Of a stretch of DNA of 64,000 bases, positions 16,880 to 25,707 are shown piece by piece; positions within the stretch are counted from its first letter, which is position 1, and every line of letters begins with the position of its first letter. Source of the stretch: Streptomyces sp. GESEQ-4 (lineage in GTDB: Bacteria; Actinomycetota; Actinomycetes; Streptomycetales; Streptomycetaceae). The stretch spans positions 434,001-498,000 of the forward strand of contig NZ_JAFFSU010000001.1 in the NCBI RefSeq assembly GCF_017948455.1. The letters run 5' to 3'. A program made the translations under genes and the position numbers. Below the pieces are notes generated by a model, which ran no database searches, was not told the origin of the DNA, and saw only the letters and a program-made list of their open reading frames with translations.

Positions 16880-17991
16880 CCGGCCGCTCCACGCCCTGGC
16901 CGGGCGGCGCCGACGACAGTGACCAGGACGGCAGGGGTGGCACCCTCGGCAGCGACCAGGACGGCACGGGCGCCCCCCTCGGCAGCGACGACCCGGTGCG
17001 GGAGCGGCTGGAGAGCGCCGTCCACGCCGTCGACGCGCCCGACACCGTCTTCGCCGTGTCCCGGGCCGGTCGCCGCACCCTGCACTGCGGCGGCACGGCC
17101 CCGCCCCCGCCGGTCCCCCGCGAAGACCTGCGGTACGAGATCGGGTCGGCGTCCAAGACGTTCACGGGACTGCTGCTGGCCCAGCTCATCCAGCGCGGCC
17201 TGCTGACCGGCGGCGAACCGGCCGCCGCCTGCCTGGACCCGGCCCGGCGGACCGAGCCGGCCCCGGTGACGCTCGCCCACCTCATCACGCACACCGCCGG
17301 ACTGCCCACCCTGCCGGCCGACTTCTACGTACGGGCGCTGCCCGCCTGGCGCACCAACCCCTACGGCCGCTATCCCGCCGAGCGCGTGACCCGGGCGTTC
17401 CTGCGACACCGCCCCCGGCACCGGCCCGGCACCCGGTGGGAGTACTCCAACTTCGGCGTCGCCGTGCTCGGCCACGCCCTCGCCGCGGTCACGGGCACGG
17501 CCTGGGGCGAGCTGCTCGGCGCGCACATACTGCGTCCGCTCGGCCTGAGCGGCACCGCTCTGCGGCCGGAGGACCCGAAGACCGACGCCGTCGGACACGG
17601 CAAGGACGGCCGCACCCGCACCGCCCCCTTCGACGCGGGCGGCTTCCAAGCGGCCGGTGCCGTCCGCGCCACCCCGCACGACCTGCTGACCTTCCTCGAA
17701 GCCCACCTCGACCCGGCCGACTCCCCGCTGGCCGGCGCACTGCGGGCGGTGCGCACGCCCCTGCTGCGACGCGGTCTGGGACATCGGCACACGCACACGA
17801 TGGCGTGGTTCCGGCATCCCACGAACGGCGGACCGATGTACTTCCACAGCGGGGCGACCCTCGGCCAACAGGCATTCCTCGGCTTCAGGCCCGACACCGG
17901 CACGGCCCTGGTCGCGCTGTGCACCCGCCGGTTCCGCGCCCGCGACTCCTTCGTCGCCACCGCGTACGCGCTCCTCGCGGAGGAGCAGTAG
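16876..17991 (+). CDS. Beta-lactamase-fold serine hydrolase, last gene of the cassette
   Basis: A 371-aa class-C-beta-lactamase/D-aminopeptidase-like hydrolase. The catalytic set is visible: Ser-x-x-Lys in GSASKTFTGL (about residues 94-103), Tyr-x-Asn in WEYSNFGVAVLG (about 190-201) and HSG in YFHSGATLGQ (about 318-327). HITHTAGLP-like LITHTAGLPTLP is also typical. There is no signal peptide, so it acts inside the cell, unlike a true beta-lactamase. The first 40 residues are an Asp/Gly-rich low-complexity stretch with two near-repeats (GSDQDG and GSDD). It is coupled by ATGA to paralogue B. In this context it could be a peptidase, esterase or acyltransferase acting on the cassette product. 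Confidence 0.85.
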   Translation: MTGRSTPWPGGADDSDQDGRGGTLGSDQDGTGAPLGSDDPVRERLESAVHAVDAPDTVFAVSRAGRRTLHCGGTAPPPPVPREDLRYEIGSASKTFTGLLLAQLIQRGLLTGGEPAAACLDPARRTEPAPVTLAHLITHTAGLPTLPADFYVRALPAWRTNPYGRYPAERVTRAFLRHRPRHRPGTRWEYSNFGVAVLGHALAAVTGTAWGELLGAHILRPLGLSGTALRPEDPKTDAVGHGKDGRTRTAPFDAGGFQAAGAVRATPHDLLTFLEAHLDPADSPLAGALRAVRTPLLRRGLGHRHTHTMAWFRHPTNGGPMYFHSGATLGQQAFLGFRPDTGTALVALCTRRFRARDSFVATAYALLAEEQ

Positions 17992-18034
17992 ACGACGTCG
18001 GGTGCGGGGACCGTGCTCCCGCACCCGACGTCGT
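17992..18034. terminator. Strong bidirectional terminator after the cassette
   Basis: Perfect 17-bp inverted repeat (ACGACGTCGGGTGCGGG at 17992-18008, complement at 18018-18034) with a 9-base loop, right after the serine hydrolase stop. It separates the cassette from the convergent protease gene. Confidence 0.85.
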
Positions 18035-18038
18035 ACGA

Positions 18039-19412
18039 CTACAGCTTCTGCCAAAGGGCCGGAGTGGCGCTCGGCGACCACACGCCCTGCGCCTGGTGGG
18101 TCTGCAGGCAGAGGTAGCGCGCACCGGAGTGGGTCACCGTGGTGCCGGCCTCGTAGACGCGGCCGGCGGCCCATGCGCCCTGCACCGCGTTGTCCTGCTG
18201 ACCGGGCGGCAGGGCCTCGGCGGACGCGGTCTTCAGGACGAGGCCGAAGTCCTTGAGGATCGGGTTGACCGGCTGGTAGTAAGTGGTCCCGCCGCTCGTG
18301 CAGTCGCCCGAGCCGCCGGAGGTCACGCCCTGTGCCTGGCTGCCGGAGGCGAAGGGGCCGCCGGAGTCGCCCGGCTCGGCGCACACGTTGGTCTTGGTGA
18401 CGCCGTCGACCTTGCCCTGGGAGTAGTCGACACTCGTGTCGTGCTGCTGGATGGTGCCGCAGTGCCATCCGGTGGTGGAGCCGGAGCGGCAGACCGACGC
18501 CCCGACGAGCGCCTGGACCGAGCCGGTGATCTCCGTCTTCTCGCCGCCCTCGCCCTTGACGTCGGGTGTGGCGGTCCAGGCGGTGTTGGCGGCGACCCAG
18601 GACATGTCCTTGCCGGGGAACGTGGAGGCCTTGAACGTGCCCTGGTCGGCCTTGTTGTAGCCGGTGGTCTTGTCGCCCGGGTCGCCGCAGTGGCCGGCCG
18701 AGGCGAAGCCCTGCTGTGTGCCCTTGGTGACGGAGAAGCCGACGGAGCAGCGGGCCGTGGTCCCGATGTAGTAGGCGTCGCCGCCGACGATGTCCGCCAG
18801 CAGCCGTGGCCGCGCCGACGACACGCGGACGCCGACGTTCTGGCCCTGGACGCCGGCCGCCTTGATGAAGGCGGTGGCGGCCGACTGCCTGACCGCCTCG
18901 ACGACGACCCGGTTCGCCGGTACGTCGACGTACCAGACCGGTGTGTCCCGCGTCGTGACGCGGGTGGCGGCCGTGTCCAGCTTCTCCTTGACGGCCTGCA
19001 GTTCGCGCAACGTCCGCTTGACGACCGCGGCCTTCGCGCCCTGGGCCCGGATCAGGGACACGTCGGCGGCCCGCGTGGTCGCGACGGTGAGCTCGGCGGC
19101 GGTCGCCCCCCGCACCCAGGCCCCCGCGAAGCGCTCGCCCAGGGCGCTGCGGAGACGGCCCGCACGGACGCCCGCCTCCGCCTCGTTGACCAGCCGCTCG
19201 GCCGCCTGACCCGGCGTCAGCCCGAGGTCACGCTGCAGCGCACGCAGCACCGCCGCCGAGGGCCGGTCGGCACCGACCGTCTGCGCGGCGCTGGACCCGG
19301 GCGCCGGCTTCGGGGGCTCGGCCGCCGCGGTCGAGGTGATCCCCGTGAGGGTGAGAATCCCGAGAGCGGTCAGGGCGGTGCGGCGACCGGCCGCGGCATG
19401 TCTGCCGATCAT
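18039..19412 (-). CDS. Streptogrisin-C-like secreted serine protease with chitin-binding module
   Basis: A 457-aa preproprotease of the S1E (streptogrisin/alpha-lytic) family, the same length as streptogrisin C. Order: signal peptide (1-31, ending TAAAE), a long inhibitory pro-region (about 32-195), a chymotrypsin-fold domain starting DIVGGDAYYIG with catalytic His in SAGHCGD, Asp in FPGKDMSW and Ser in EPGDSGGPF, then a C-terminal CBM5/12-type chitin-binding module (AWAAGRVYEAGTTVTHSG to WSPSATPALWQKL, last 45 residues). GGAGG is 8 bases before the ATG at 19412. The cysteines in RCSVGF, GHCG, VCRSG and VCAEPGDSG are placed for the usual disulfides. It probably digests proteins embedded in chitinous material. 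Confidence 0.92.
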   Translation of the reverse strand: MIGRHAAAGRRTALTALGILTLTGITSTAAAEPPKPAPGSSAAQTVGADRPSAAVLRALQRDLGLTPGQAAERLVNEAEAGVRAGRLRSALGERFAGAWVRGATAAELTVATTRAADVSLIRAQGAKAAVVKRTLRELQAVKEKLDTAATRVTTRDTPVWYVDVPANRVVVEAVRQSAATAFIKAAGVQGQNVGVRVSSARPRLLADIVGGDAYYIGTTARCSVGFSVTKGTQQGFASAGHCGDPGDKTTGYNKADQGTFKASTFPGKDMSWVAANTAWTATPDVKGEGGEKTEITGSVQALVGASVCRSGSTTGWHCGTIQQHDTSVDYSQGKVDGVTKTNVCAEPGDSGGPFASGSQAQGVTSGGSGDCTSGGTTYYQPVNPILKDFGLVLKTASAEALPPGQQDNAVQGAWAAGRVYEAGTTVTHSGARYLCLQTHQAQGVWSPSATPALWQKL

Positions 19413-19591
19413 GCGATGTACCTCCATCGAGTACGGGTGAGAATGCGACGGAGTCAAGGCGTTCACGGAAAGACATGAGTTCATGTCAACGGCGCTGATT
19501 TTTCGCGCTTTGGGGGACGTCGAGCGTGCCATGTGCGCTATGCGGGCCGCACGCGAACCAGAGGAGAGGGAGGCGTCGCCGTTGCGGACGG

Positions 19592-20470
19592 TCAGCCCGC
19601 GCGGCGCAGCGCCGCCGGTGTCGTACCGAGGTGGGAGCGGAGCACCCGGGTCAGGTGCTCCTGGTGGGAGAAGCCGCACGCGGCCGCCACCTGCGCGATC
19701 GGCAGGGTGCCCGCACGCAGCAGCCGGGCCGCCTGCTCCACCCGCAGCCGCACGAGATACCGGTGCGGAGGGCACCCGGTGCGGGCCTTGAACCGCCGGG
19801 CGAACTGGCTGACGCTCAGCCCGGCGGCCGATGCGAGGTCCGCCAGCGAGAGCGGCTCGGAGAGCCGGGCGTCGAGAAGTTCCCGGACGGCCGCGAACTG
19901 CCGGTCGTCGAGCCCCACTTGCCGCACCGGCGCCTCGGCGTCGAGCTGCCGCACACTGTGTCTCCGGCCCAGCTGCGCCGCGGTCATGAGGGCGAGTTGG
20001 TCCGCGTAGACGGCCCCGCTGGGCTCCCAGCGCCGTACGACTCCGTCGAGCGCGAGCACGAGCTGTTCCAGCAGCGGGTCCGTGGTGCCGAACTCCTCCT
20101 TCAGCCGCACGGTCCGCTCGTCGTCCGCCGTCGCCTGGAGCGCGGCGTCCGAGAGGTAGACGTGCACCGTGTTGAGGTGGCCGCCGAGTTCCACGTCCAG
20201 CTCGGTGGCGGCCGGATGCAGGAACAGTCCGCCGGGGGGCACCTGCCGGGCGGCGGTCAGTCCCCGGCGTCCGCGCCGGACGGTCACGGGTCCGTCCAGG
20301 TGCAGGATCAGCAGATGGCTGTCGGCTCCGGGGAAGGCGTCCCGGTACGGCACCTCCCGCTGCGTCGACACGAACAGCCGCTCCCAGCCGAGCCCCGCGC
20401 TGCTGCGGACGGGACGCACACCCGGCCGCGCCAGGATGCCGTGGGTGTCACCGAGTCCCATCTCGCCCAT
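19592..20470 (-). CDS. AraC-family transcriptional regulator
   Basis: A 292-aa regulator with an N-terminal cupin-like sensing domain and a C-terminal pair of helix-turn-helix motifs (SLADLASAAGLSVSQFARRF and PIAQVAAACGFSHQEHLTRV). The second ends in RVLRSHLGTTPAAL, the standard AraC tail. GAAGGAGGG precedes the ATG at 20470. It is transcribed away from the resorcinol/hydroxyquinol genes and is the obvious candidate activator of that operon, sensing an aromatic inducer. The 180-base gap between the two start codons holds the shared promoters. Confidence 0.88.
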   Translation of the reverse strand: MGEMGLGDTHGILARPGVRPVRSSAGLGWERLFVSTQREVPYRDAFPGADSHLLILHLDGPVTVRRGRRGLTAARQVPPGGLFLHPAATELDVELGGHLNTVHVYLSDAALQATADDERTVRLKEEFGTTDPLLEQLVLALDGVVRRWEPSGAVYADQLALMTAAQLGRRHSVRQLDAEAPVRQVGLDDRQFAAVRELLDARLSEPLSLADLASAAGLSVSQFARRFKARTGCPPHRYLVRLRVEQAARLLRAGTLPIAQVAAACGFSHQEHLTRVLRSHLGTTPAALRRAG

Positions 20471-20650
20471 ACGGCCCTCCTTCGCGCCCCGGTCAGTCTC
20501 CCGGTCCGGCGCTCACGTGGGCAAGCGGCGATGGAGGTCGCCGTTTTCGTGCAGCGGGATGCGGCGATTGTGCAGGCGCGACGCGCCACCGGGTACGGAT
20601 ACTGCCGCAGACGCCCCGACCCCCACAGAGCACAGCTGGAGAGCGGCCTC

Positions 20651-22588
20651 ATGAGGAGTTTCGTCCATACGGCCGGACCGAGCCGGGTGATCTTCGGTGC
20701 GGGCACCCTGGACCGGGTGCGCGAGGAGGCCGAGCGGCTCGGCGGGTCGCGGGTCATGCTCCTGTCGGGCGGGTCACGGGCCCTGCGCAAGGACACCGAA
20801 CGGCTCCGTGGAGTCCTGAGCGAGCTGGTGACGGCCGAGTTCGCGGGCGCGGCCATGCACACGCCCGTCGAGGTGACCGAGCAGGCCCTGCGGCTGCTGC
20901 GGGACCGGAGCGTGGACTGCCTGGTGGCGATCGGCGGCGGCTCGACGACCGGCCTCGCGAAGGCGCTGGCGGTTCGCACGGATCTGCCCCAGGTGATCGT
21001 GCCGACCACGTACGCCGGGTCCGAGGTCACCCCCGTGCTCGGCGAGACCGTCGACGGCCGCAAGACCACCCGCTCCGCGCCCGCGATCCTGCCCGAAACG
21101 GTCGTGTACGACGTCGAGCTCACCCTCGGACTGCCCGTCCCGGCGACCGTGACCAGCGGCATCAACGCCCTGGCCCACGCCGTGGAGGCCCTCTACGCGC
21201 CGGACGCCACTCCGGTCACCGACGCCATGGCCGCGGAGGCGGTCACCGCCATCGGCCGTGCGCTCCCCGCCCTCCACGACGACCCGACCGACGGGGAGGC
21301 ACGGGCCGAGCTGCTGCAGGCCGCCTGGCTGGCGGGCATGTGCCTGGGGGCCGTGGGCATGGGACTGCACCACAAGCTCTGCCACACACTGGGCGGCGCC
21401 TTCGGCCTGCCGCACGCCGAGACCCACACGGTGGTCCTCCCGCACGCGATGGCGTACAACGCGCCCGCCGCCCCGGAGGCGATGGAGCGCGTCGCACGCG
21501 CCCTGGGCGTGCCCGACGCCCCCGCGGGCGTCTTCGACCTGATCCACCGGGTCGGCGGCCCCACCTCCCTCCGGGAACTCGGCCTGTCCGAGTCCGACCT
21601 GGACCGCGCGGCGGAACTGGCCACCGCACAGCCGTACCCCAACCCGCGCGAACTGACCCGCACCGGACTCGACGGCCTGCTGCACAGCGCCTGGCAGGGC
21701 CGCCGCCCCGAAGGGCCTCCCGACCTGCGTCCGCTCACCGAAGAGGTCGAGGCGAGCTTCGCCGGCTGCGAGAACCCGCGCCTCAGGCAGCTCCTGACCG
21801 ATCTCGCCCGCACCCTCCACGCCTACACGATCCGCAACGACCTCACCCCGCGGGAGTGGCAGTCCGCGATCGACTTCCTCACCGAGGCCGGTCACATCAC
21901 CACCGACACCAGGCAGGAGTTCATCCTGCTCTCCGACACCCTCGGCGTGTCCAGCGTGGTCGACGCGCTCACCAACTCCCGTACGCCCGACACCACTTCG
22001 TCGGCGATCCTCGGCCCCTTCTACGTGGCCGGGCCGCCCGCAGCCGAGCACGGCAGCGACATCGCGGGGGACCTCACCGGCACACCGCTGTGGGCGGACA
22101 TCCGGGTCACCGACCGCGAGGGCGCACCGGTCCCCGGCGCCGTCGTGGACGTGTGGCAGTCCAACGAGGAGGGCTTCTACGACGTCCAACTCCCGGAGCT
22201 GGACGGGCCGGTGCTGCGCGCCCGGTTCACCACCGACGAGGACGGGCGGTTCACGTTCTGGTCGATCCTCCCGTCCGAGTACCCGATCCCGGACGACGGG
22301 CCGGTGGGCAGGATGCTCTCCGCGGTGGGCCGCCACCCCTACCGCGCACCGCACGTCCACTTCCTCATCGACGCCCCCGGACACCAGCCCCTGATCACCC
22401 AGCTGTTCGTCCGCGGCGGCGCCTACCTCGACGGCGCCCCCGGGCAGCGCGACGCGGTCTTCGGCGTCAAGGACGACCTGATCACGGACTTCGTCCCGCG
22501 CACCGGCCCCACACCCGACGGCCGGCCGGTCGAGGGCGAGTGGCGGCTGCTCGAGTTCACGTTCCACATCGCGCGCCTCGGCGACTGA
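20651..22588 (+). CDS. Maleylacetate reductase-hydroxyquinol 1,2-dioxygenase fusion
   Basis: A 645-aa bifunctional enzyme. Residues 1-355 are an iron-dependent alcohol dehydrogenase/maleylacetate reductase (IGGGSTTGLAKALA at 94-107, VPTTYAGSEVTP, INALAHAVEALY and LHHKLCHTLGG with metal-binding His). Residues 356-645 are an intradiol dioxygenase with its N-terminal helical cap; by alignment the Fe(III) ligands should be Tyr510 (EEGFY), Tyr544 (PSEYP), His568 and His570 (YRAPHVH). The dioxygenase opens hydroxyquinol to maleylacetate and the reductase yields 3-oxoadipate, so the fusion joins two successive steps in reverse order. GGAG lies upstream of the ATG at 20651. The FAD monooxygenase gene follows by 57 bases. 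Confidence 0.92.
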   Translation: MRSFVHTAGPSRVIFGAGTLDRVREEAERLGGSRVMLLSGGSRALRKDTERLRGVLSELVTAEFAGAAMHTPVEVTEQALRLLRDRSVDCLVAIGGGSTTGLAKALAVRTDLPQVIVPTTYAGSEVTPVLGETVDGRKTTRSAPAILPETVVYDVELTLGLPVPATVTSGINALAHAVEALYAPDATPVTDAMAAEAVTAIGRALPALHDDPTDGEARAELLQAAWLAGMCLGAVGMGLHHKLCHTLGGAFGLPHAETHTVVLPHAMAYNAPAAPEAMERVARALGVPDAPAGVFDLIHRVGGPTSLRELGLSESDLDRAAELATAQPYPNPRELTRTGLDGLLHSAWQGRRPEGPPDLRPLTEEVEASFAGCENPRLRQLLTDLARTLHAYTIRNDLTPREWQSAIDFLTEAGHITTDTRQEFILLSDTLGVSSVVDALTNSRTPDTTSSAILGPFYVAGPPAAEHGSDIAGDLTGTPLWADIRVTDREGAPVPGAVVDVWQSNEEGFYDVQLPELDGPVLRARFTTDEDGRFTFWSILPSEYPIPDDGPVGRMLSAVGRHPYRAPHVHFLIDAPGHQPLITQLFVRGGAYLDGAPGQRDAVFGVKDDLITDFVPRTGPTPDGRPVEGEWRLLEFTFHIARLGD

Positions 22589-22645
22589 ACAGCCACTGAA
22601 CAGCCTTTTCTCTCACGGTTTTTGACGAAGCTTCACGGAGACAGC

Positions 22646-24418
22646 ATGAGCACGCCTGAGCAGCACTACGACACCGACGTCCTCGTCATCGGCAGCGGCC
22701 CCGCCGGCGGTACCGCGGCCCTGCTGCTGGCGACCTACGGGATACGCACCCACCTGGTCACCAAGTACGGGTGGCTCGCGGACACCCCACGCGCCCACAT
22801 CACCAACCAGCGCGCGATGGAGGTCTTCCGCGACCTGGGAATCGAGCAGGAGGCCCTGGAGAAGGGCACACCGAGCCATCTGATGGGCGACACCGTCTTC
22901 GCCACGTCGCTCCTCGGCGACGAGATCGGCCGCATCCGTACCTGGGGCACCGCGGACGAGAGCCTGACCGAGTACGCGGCACAGAGCCCGTGCGGGATGA
23001 TCGACCTCCCGCAGACCTACCTGGAGCCGATCCTCCTGTCCAACGCGGCCAGGCGGGGCGCCGTGGTCAGGCTCAACACCGAGTTGGTCGACTTCGAGCA
23101 GGACGTGGACGGTGTGACCGCGCGCCTGCGCGACCGGCCCGGCGGCACCGAACACACCGTACGCGCCCGGTACATGATCGGCGCCGACGGCGGCCGCAGC
23201 CTCGTCGCGGAGAAGCTCGCACTGCCCATGGAGGGGCAGATGGGCAAGGCGGGCAGCATGAACATCGTCTTCCAGGCCGACCTCGCGCGATATGTCGAGC
23301 ACCGCCCCAGCGTCCTGTACTGGATCATGCGCCCGGGCGCCGACGTCGGCGGGATCGGCATGGGCCTGCTGCGTATGGTGCGGCCGTGGAACGAGTGGCT
23401 CATCGTCTGGGGCTACGACATCGACAACCCCCCGCCGGAGGTCACCGACGAGACCGCGGCGGCGATCGTCCGCGACCTCGTCGGCGACGACCAGCTCGAC
23501 GTCCGCATCGACAACGCCTCGCTCTGGACGGTCAATCACGCCTACGCGACCCGGCTGCACGCCGGACGCGTCTTCTGCGCCGGAGACGCCGTCCACCGGC
23601 ACCCGCCGTCGAACGGCCTCGGCTCCAACACCTCCGTCCAGGACTCCTACAACCTCGCCTGGAAGCTGGCGGCCGTCCTCAACGGGCACGCCGGGCCCGA
23701 GCTGCTGGACACCTACTCCGACGAACGTGCCCCGGTCGCCCGGCAGATCGTCGAGCGCGCGAACCTCTCCCGGGACCAGTTCCTGCCCCTCTTCGAAGCC
23801 CTCGGCGTCGTCGGAGGGTCCGCAGAGAACGCTGAGGGCATCACCAAGGCGCTGCACGCGGCGCGGCAGCCGGACGCCGAGGGGGCGAAGAAGCGGCGGG
23901 CGATCCGCGAGGCGATCGAGCTGAAGCACTACGAGTTCAACGCCCACGGCGTCGAGCACAACCAGCGCTACGAGTCGGCCGCCGTCCTCCCCGACGGCAC
24001 CGTCGAGACGATCACCCGCGACGACGAACTCTTCGGCCGCCCGACGTCCCGCCCCGGCGCCAAGCTGCCCCACGCCTGGCTCGTCGACCACAAGGGCGGC
24101 CGTATCTCGACGCTCGACCTCGTCGGCAGGGGCGGCTTCTCGGTCGTCACCGGTCTCGCCGGAACGCGATGGGCCGAAGCCGCCGACACCCTCGCCCAGG
24201 AACTCGGGCTCGACCTGCGCGGCGTCGTCATCGACCGCGACGCCCATGACGCGTACGGCGAGTGGAGCCGCCGCGCGGAGATCGACGAGGAGGGCGTGCT
24301 CCTGGTCCGGCCCGACGGATACGTGGCCTGGCGCCGGAGCAGTGGCGCCGCCGACGCCGACGAGGCCGTACACCTGCTGCGCCAGGCGCTGACGGCGGTT
24401 CTCTGCCGGCCTGCGTAA
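22646..24418 (+). CDS. FAD-dependent phenol/resorcinol hydroxylase (TfdB/PheA type)
   Basis: A 590-aa class A flavoprotein monooxygenase that hydroxylates a phenolic ring using NAD(P)H and O2. Motifs: the Rossmann GxGxxG in VIGSGPAGGTAALLLA (about 15-30), the DG motif in IGADGGRSLVA (about 180), and the GD motif in VFCAGDAVHRHPPSNGLGSN (about 310-329). The C-terminal thioredoxin-like domain (from about 450) is typical of the phenol hydroxylase branch. CACGGAG precedes the ATG at 22646. Next to the hydroxyquinol dioxygenase fusion the likely reaction is resorcinol to hydroxyquinol, although a chlorinated or nitrated phenol remains possible. Confidence 0.88.
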   Translation: MSTPEQHYDTDVLVIGSGPAGGTAALLLATYGIRTHLVTKYGWLADTPRAHITNQRAMEVFRDLGIEQEALEKGTPSHLMGDTVFATSLLGDEIGRIRTWGTADESLTEYAAQSPCGMIDLPQTYLEPILLSNAARRGAVVRLNTELVDFEQDVDGVTARLRDRPGGTEHTVRARYMIGADGGRSLVAEKLALPMEGQMGKAGSMNIVFQADLARYVEHRPSVLYWIMRPGADVGGIGMGLLRMVRPWNEWLIVWGYDIDNPPPEVTDETAAAIVRDLVGDDQLDVRIDNASLWTVNHAYATRLHAGRVFCAGDAVHRHPPSNGLGSNTSVQDSYNLAWKLAAVLNGHAGPELLDTYSDERAPVARQIVERANLSRDQFLPLFEALGVVGGSAENAEGITKALHAARQPDAEGAKKRRAIREAIELKHYEFNAHGVEHNQRYESAAVLPDGTVETITRDDELFGRPTSRPGAKLPHAWLVDHKGGRISTLDLVGRGGFSVVTGLAGTRWAEAADTLAQELGLDLRGVVIDRDAHDAYGEWSRRAEIDEEGVLLVRPDGYVAWRRSSGAADADEAVHLLRQALTAVLCRPA

Positions 24419-24443
24419 CGGTCGGTCCCGCGCCTGCTCGTCT

Positions 24444-24488
24444 GATCGATTGATCGGTAGAGTGGAGGTATCGCGGGCAATCGATCGG
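24444..24488. promoter_or_regulatory. Inverted repeat operator candidate before the hybrid regulator
   Basis: GATCGATTG (24444-24452) and CAATCGATC (24478-24486) are a perfect 9-bp inverted repeat 25 bases apart. They lie 14-58 bases upstream of the regulator start, the position expected for an autoregulatory site. Each arm contains a smaller palindrome (GATCGATTGATC, ATCGAT). Confidence 0.5.
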
Positions 24489-24501
24489 AAACGGTGAGGG
24501 C

Positions 24502-25596
24502 ATGCGGGAGTCGGCGGAGAAGCGGCAGGCCCGGATCGCGGAGCTGGTGCGGGTGCGGGGGGTCGCGCGGATCACCGATCTCGCCGACGAACTCGGCGTC
24601 TCGGTCGTCACGGTGCGCCGGGACGTCGAGGACCTGGCCCGGCGCGGAGAGGTGCGCCGGGGGCACGGGGTGGCGCGGTCGCTGCGGCCGGTGGCCGAGG
24701 GGAGCCTGGCTGGGGGCGATGCCGTCGCCATGATCGTGCCCGAGCGGAACACGTATCTCACCGAGGCCGTCCAAGGCGCCCGGGAGGCCGCGGAGAAGGC
24801 CGGGCTGCGGCTCGAACTGCACATCGCGGCCGACGACGGCGGGGCGGAGCGCGAGGCGGTTCGGCAGGCGCTCGACGGCGGCGCGCGCGGGCTGCTGCTG
24901 TCGCCGCACTGGCGCACGCGCGCCGAGGAGATCGACGCGGACCACGCGTGGCTGGCCGCCCTGGACGTGCCCGTCGTGCTGGTGGAGCGGCGCCCCGCCC
25001 GCACCGGCGCCATCTACCCGCTGGACTCCGTGCGTTCGGACCACGCGTACGGCGTGCACCTGGTGCTGGAGCACCTGGCCGGCCTCGGCCACCGGCGGAT
25101 CGTCCTGGCCGCACGCGACGACAGCCCCACCGCGCGGGTGATCCGCGACGAGTTCGCCGGGCAGACCGCCGCCCGGGGTCTCGCCGCGGGCTGCCGGACC
25201 ATCCTCAGTTCCCGCACCGCGGGCCCCGACCCGTCCGCCGCCGACCCGCGCTCCGCGGACCTGGTGGAAGCGGTGCGGAAGACCGGCGCGACGGCGGTGC
25301 TGATCCACAGCGACATGGACGCGCTGGTGCTGGTGCAGCGGCTGCAGGCGGCCGGGATCGATGTGCCGGCGCGCTGCTCGGTGGTGGCCTACAACGACGT
25401 GGTCGCCGACATGGGCCCGGTCCCGCTGACGGCCGTCGCACCGCCCAAGGCCGAGCTCGGCCGGATCGGGTTCGGCCTGCTGCTGCGCCGCCTCGGTACG
25501 GCCCGCGAGGGACTGCGCCCCGAGGCGACCCGGCACGTGGATCTGCTGCCGAGCCTGGTGATCCGCGAGTCCACGGAGACGCGCACCGCCCGCTGA
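24502..25596 (+). CDS. DeoR-type HTH fused to LacI-type sugar-binding domain
   Basis: A 364-aa regulator of mixed architecture. Residues 1-60 are a DeoR/GntR-like winged helix (RQARIAELVRVRGVARITDLA, SVVTVRRDVEDLARRGEVRR); residues 70-355 are a LacI/GalR periplasmic-binding-like domain (YGVHLVLEHLAGLGHRRIVL, VVAYNDVVADMGPVPLTAVA). The effector domain says it senses a sugar, while the DNA-binding domain is not LacI-type. It is followed in the same direction by an ABC sugar importer and glycan enzymes, its likely targets. GGTGAGG is just before the ATG. Confidence 0.88.
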   Translation: MRESAEKRQARIAELVRVRGVARITDLADELGVSVVTVRRDVEDLARRGEVRRGHGVARSLRPVAEGSLAGGDAVAMIVPERNTYLTEAVQGAREAAEKAGLRLELHIAADDGGAEREAVRQALDGGARGLLLSPHWRTRAEEIDADHAWLAALDVPVVLVERRPARTGAIYPLDSVRSDHAYGVHLVLEHLAGLGHRRIVLAARDDSPTARVIRDEFAGQTAARGLAAGCRTILSSRTAGPDPSAADPRSADLVEAVRKTGATAVLIHSDMDALVLVQRLQAAGIDVPARCSVVAYNDVVADMGPVPLTAVAPPKAELGRIGFGLLLRRLGTAREGLRPEATRHVDLLPSLVIRESTETRTAR

Positions 25597-25635
25597 CACG
25601 CACGAGTTGTTCGTTTGACCGCTTCGGTTTCTTCT

Positions 25636-25675
25636 GTTCGATGTATTGACGCCTTTTTCGTCTCCCGCTCAGGAT
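25636..25675 (+). promoter_or_regulatory. Predicted promoter of the second sugar importer operon
   Basis: TTGACG (25646-25651) and CAGGAT (25670-25675) with an 18-base spacer form a vegetative-type promoter. The -35 lies in the 17-base string GTTCGATGTATTGACGC (25636-25652), repeated with one change before the GH95-like gene at 33846-33862, which suggests co-regulation. Confidence 0.5.
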
Positions 25676-25707
25676 TTGGGTAACCCAGCAATGACGCGGG
25701 AGGCCCC

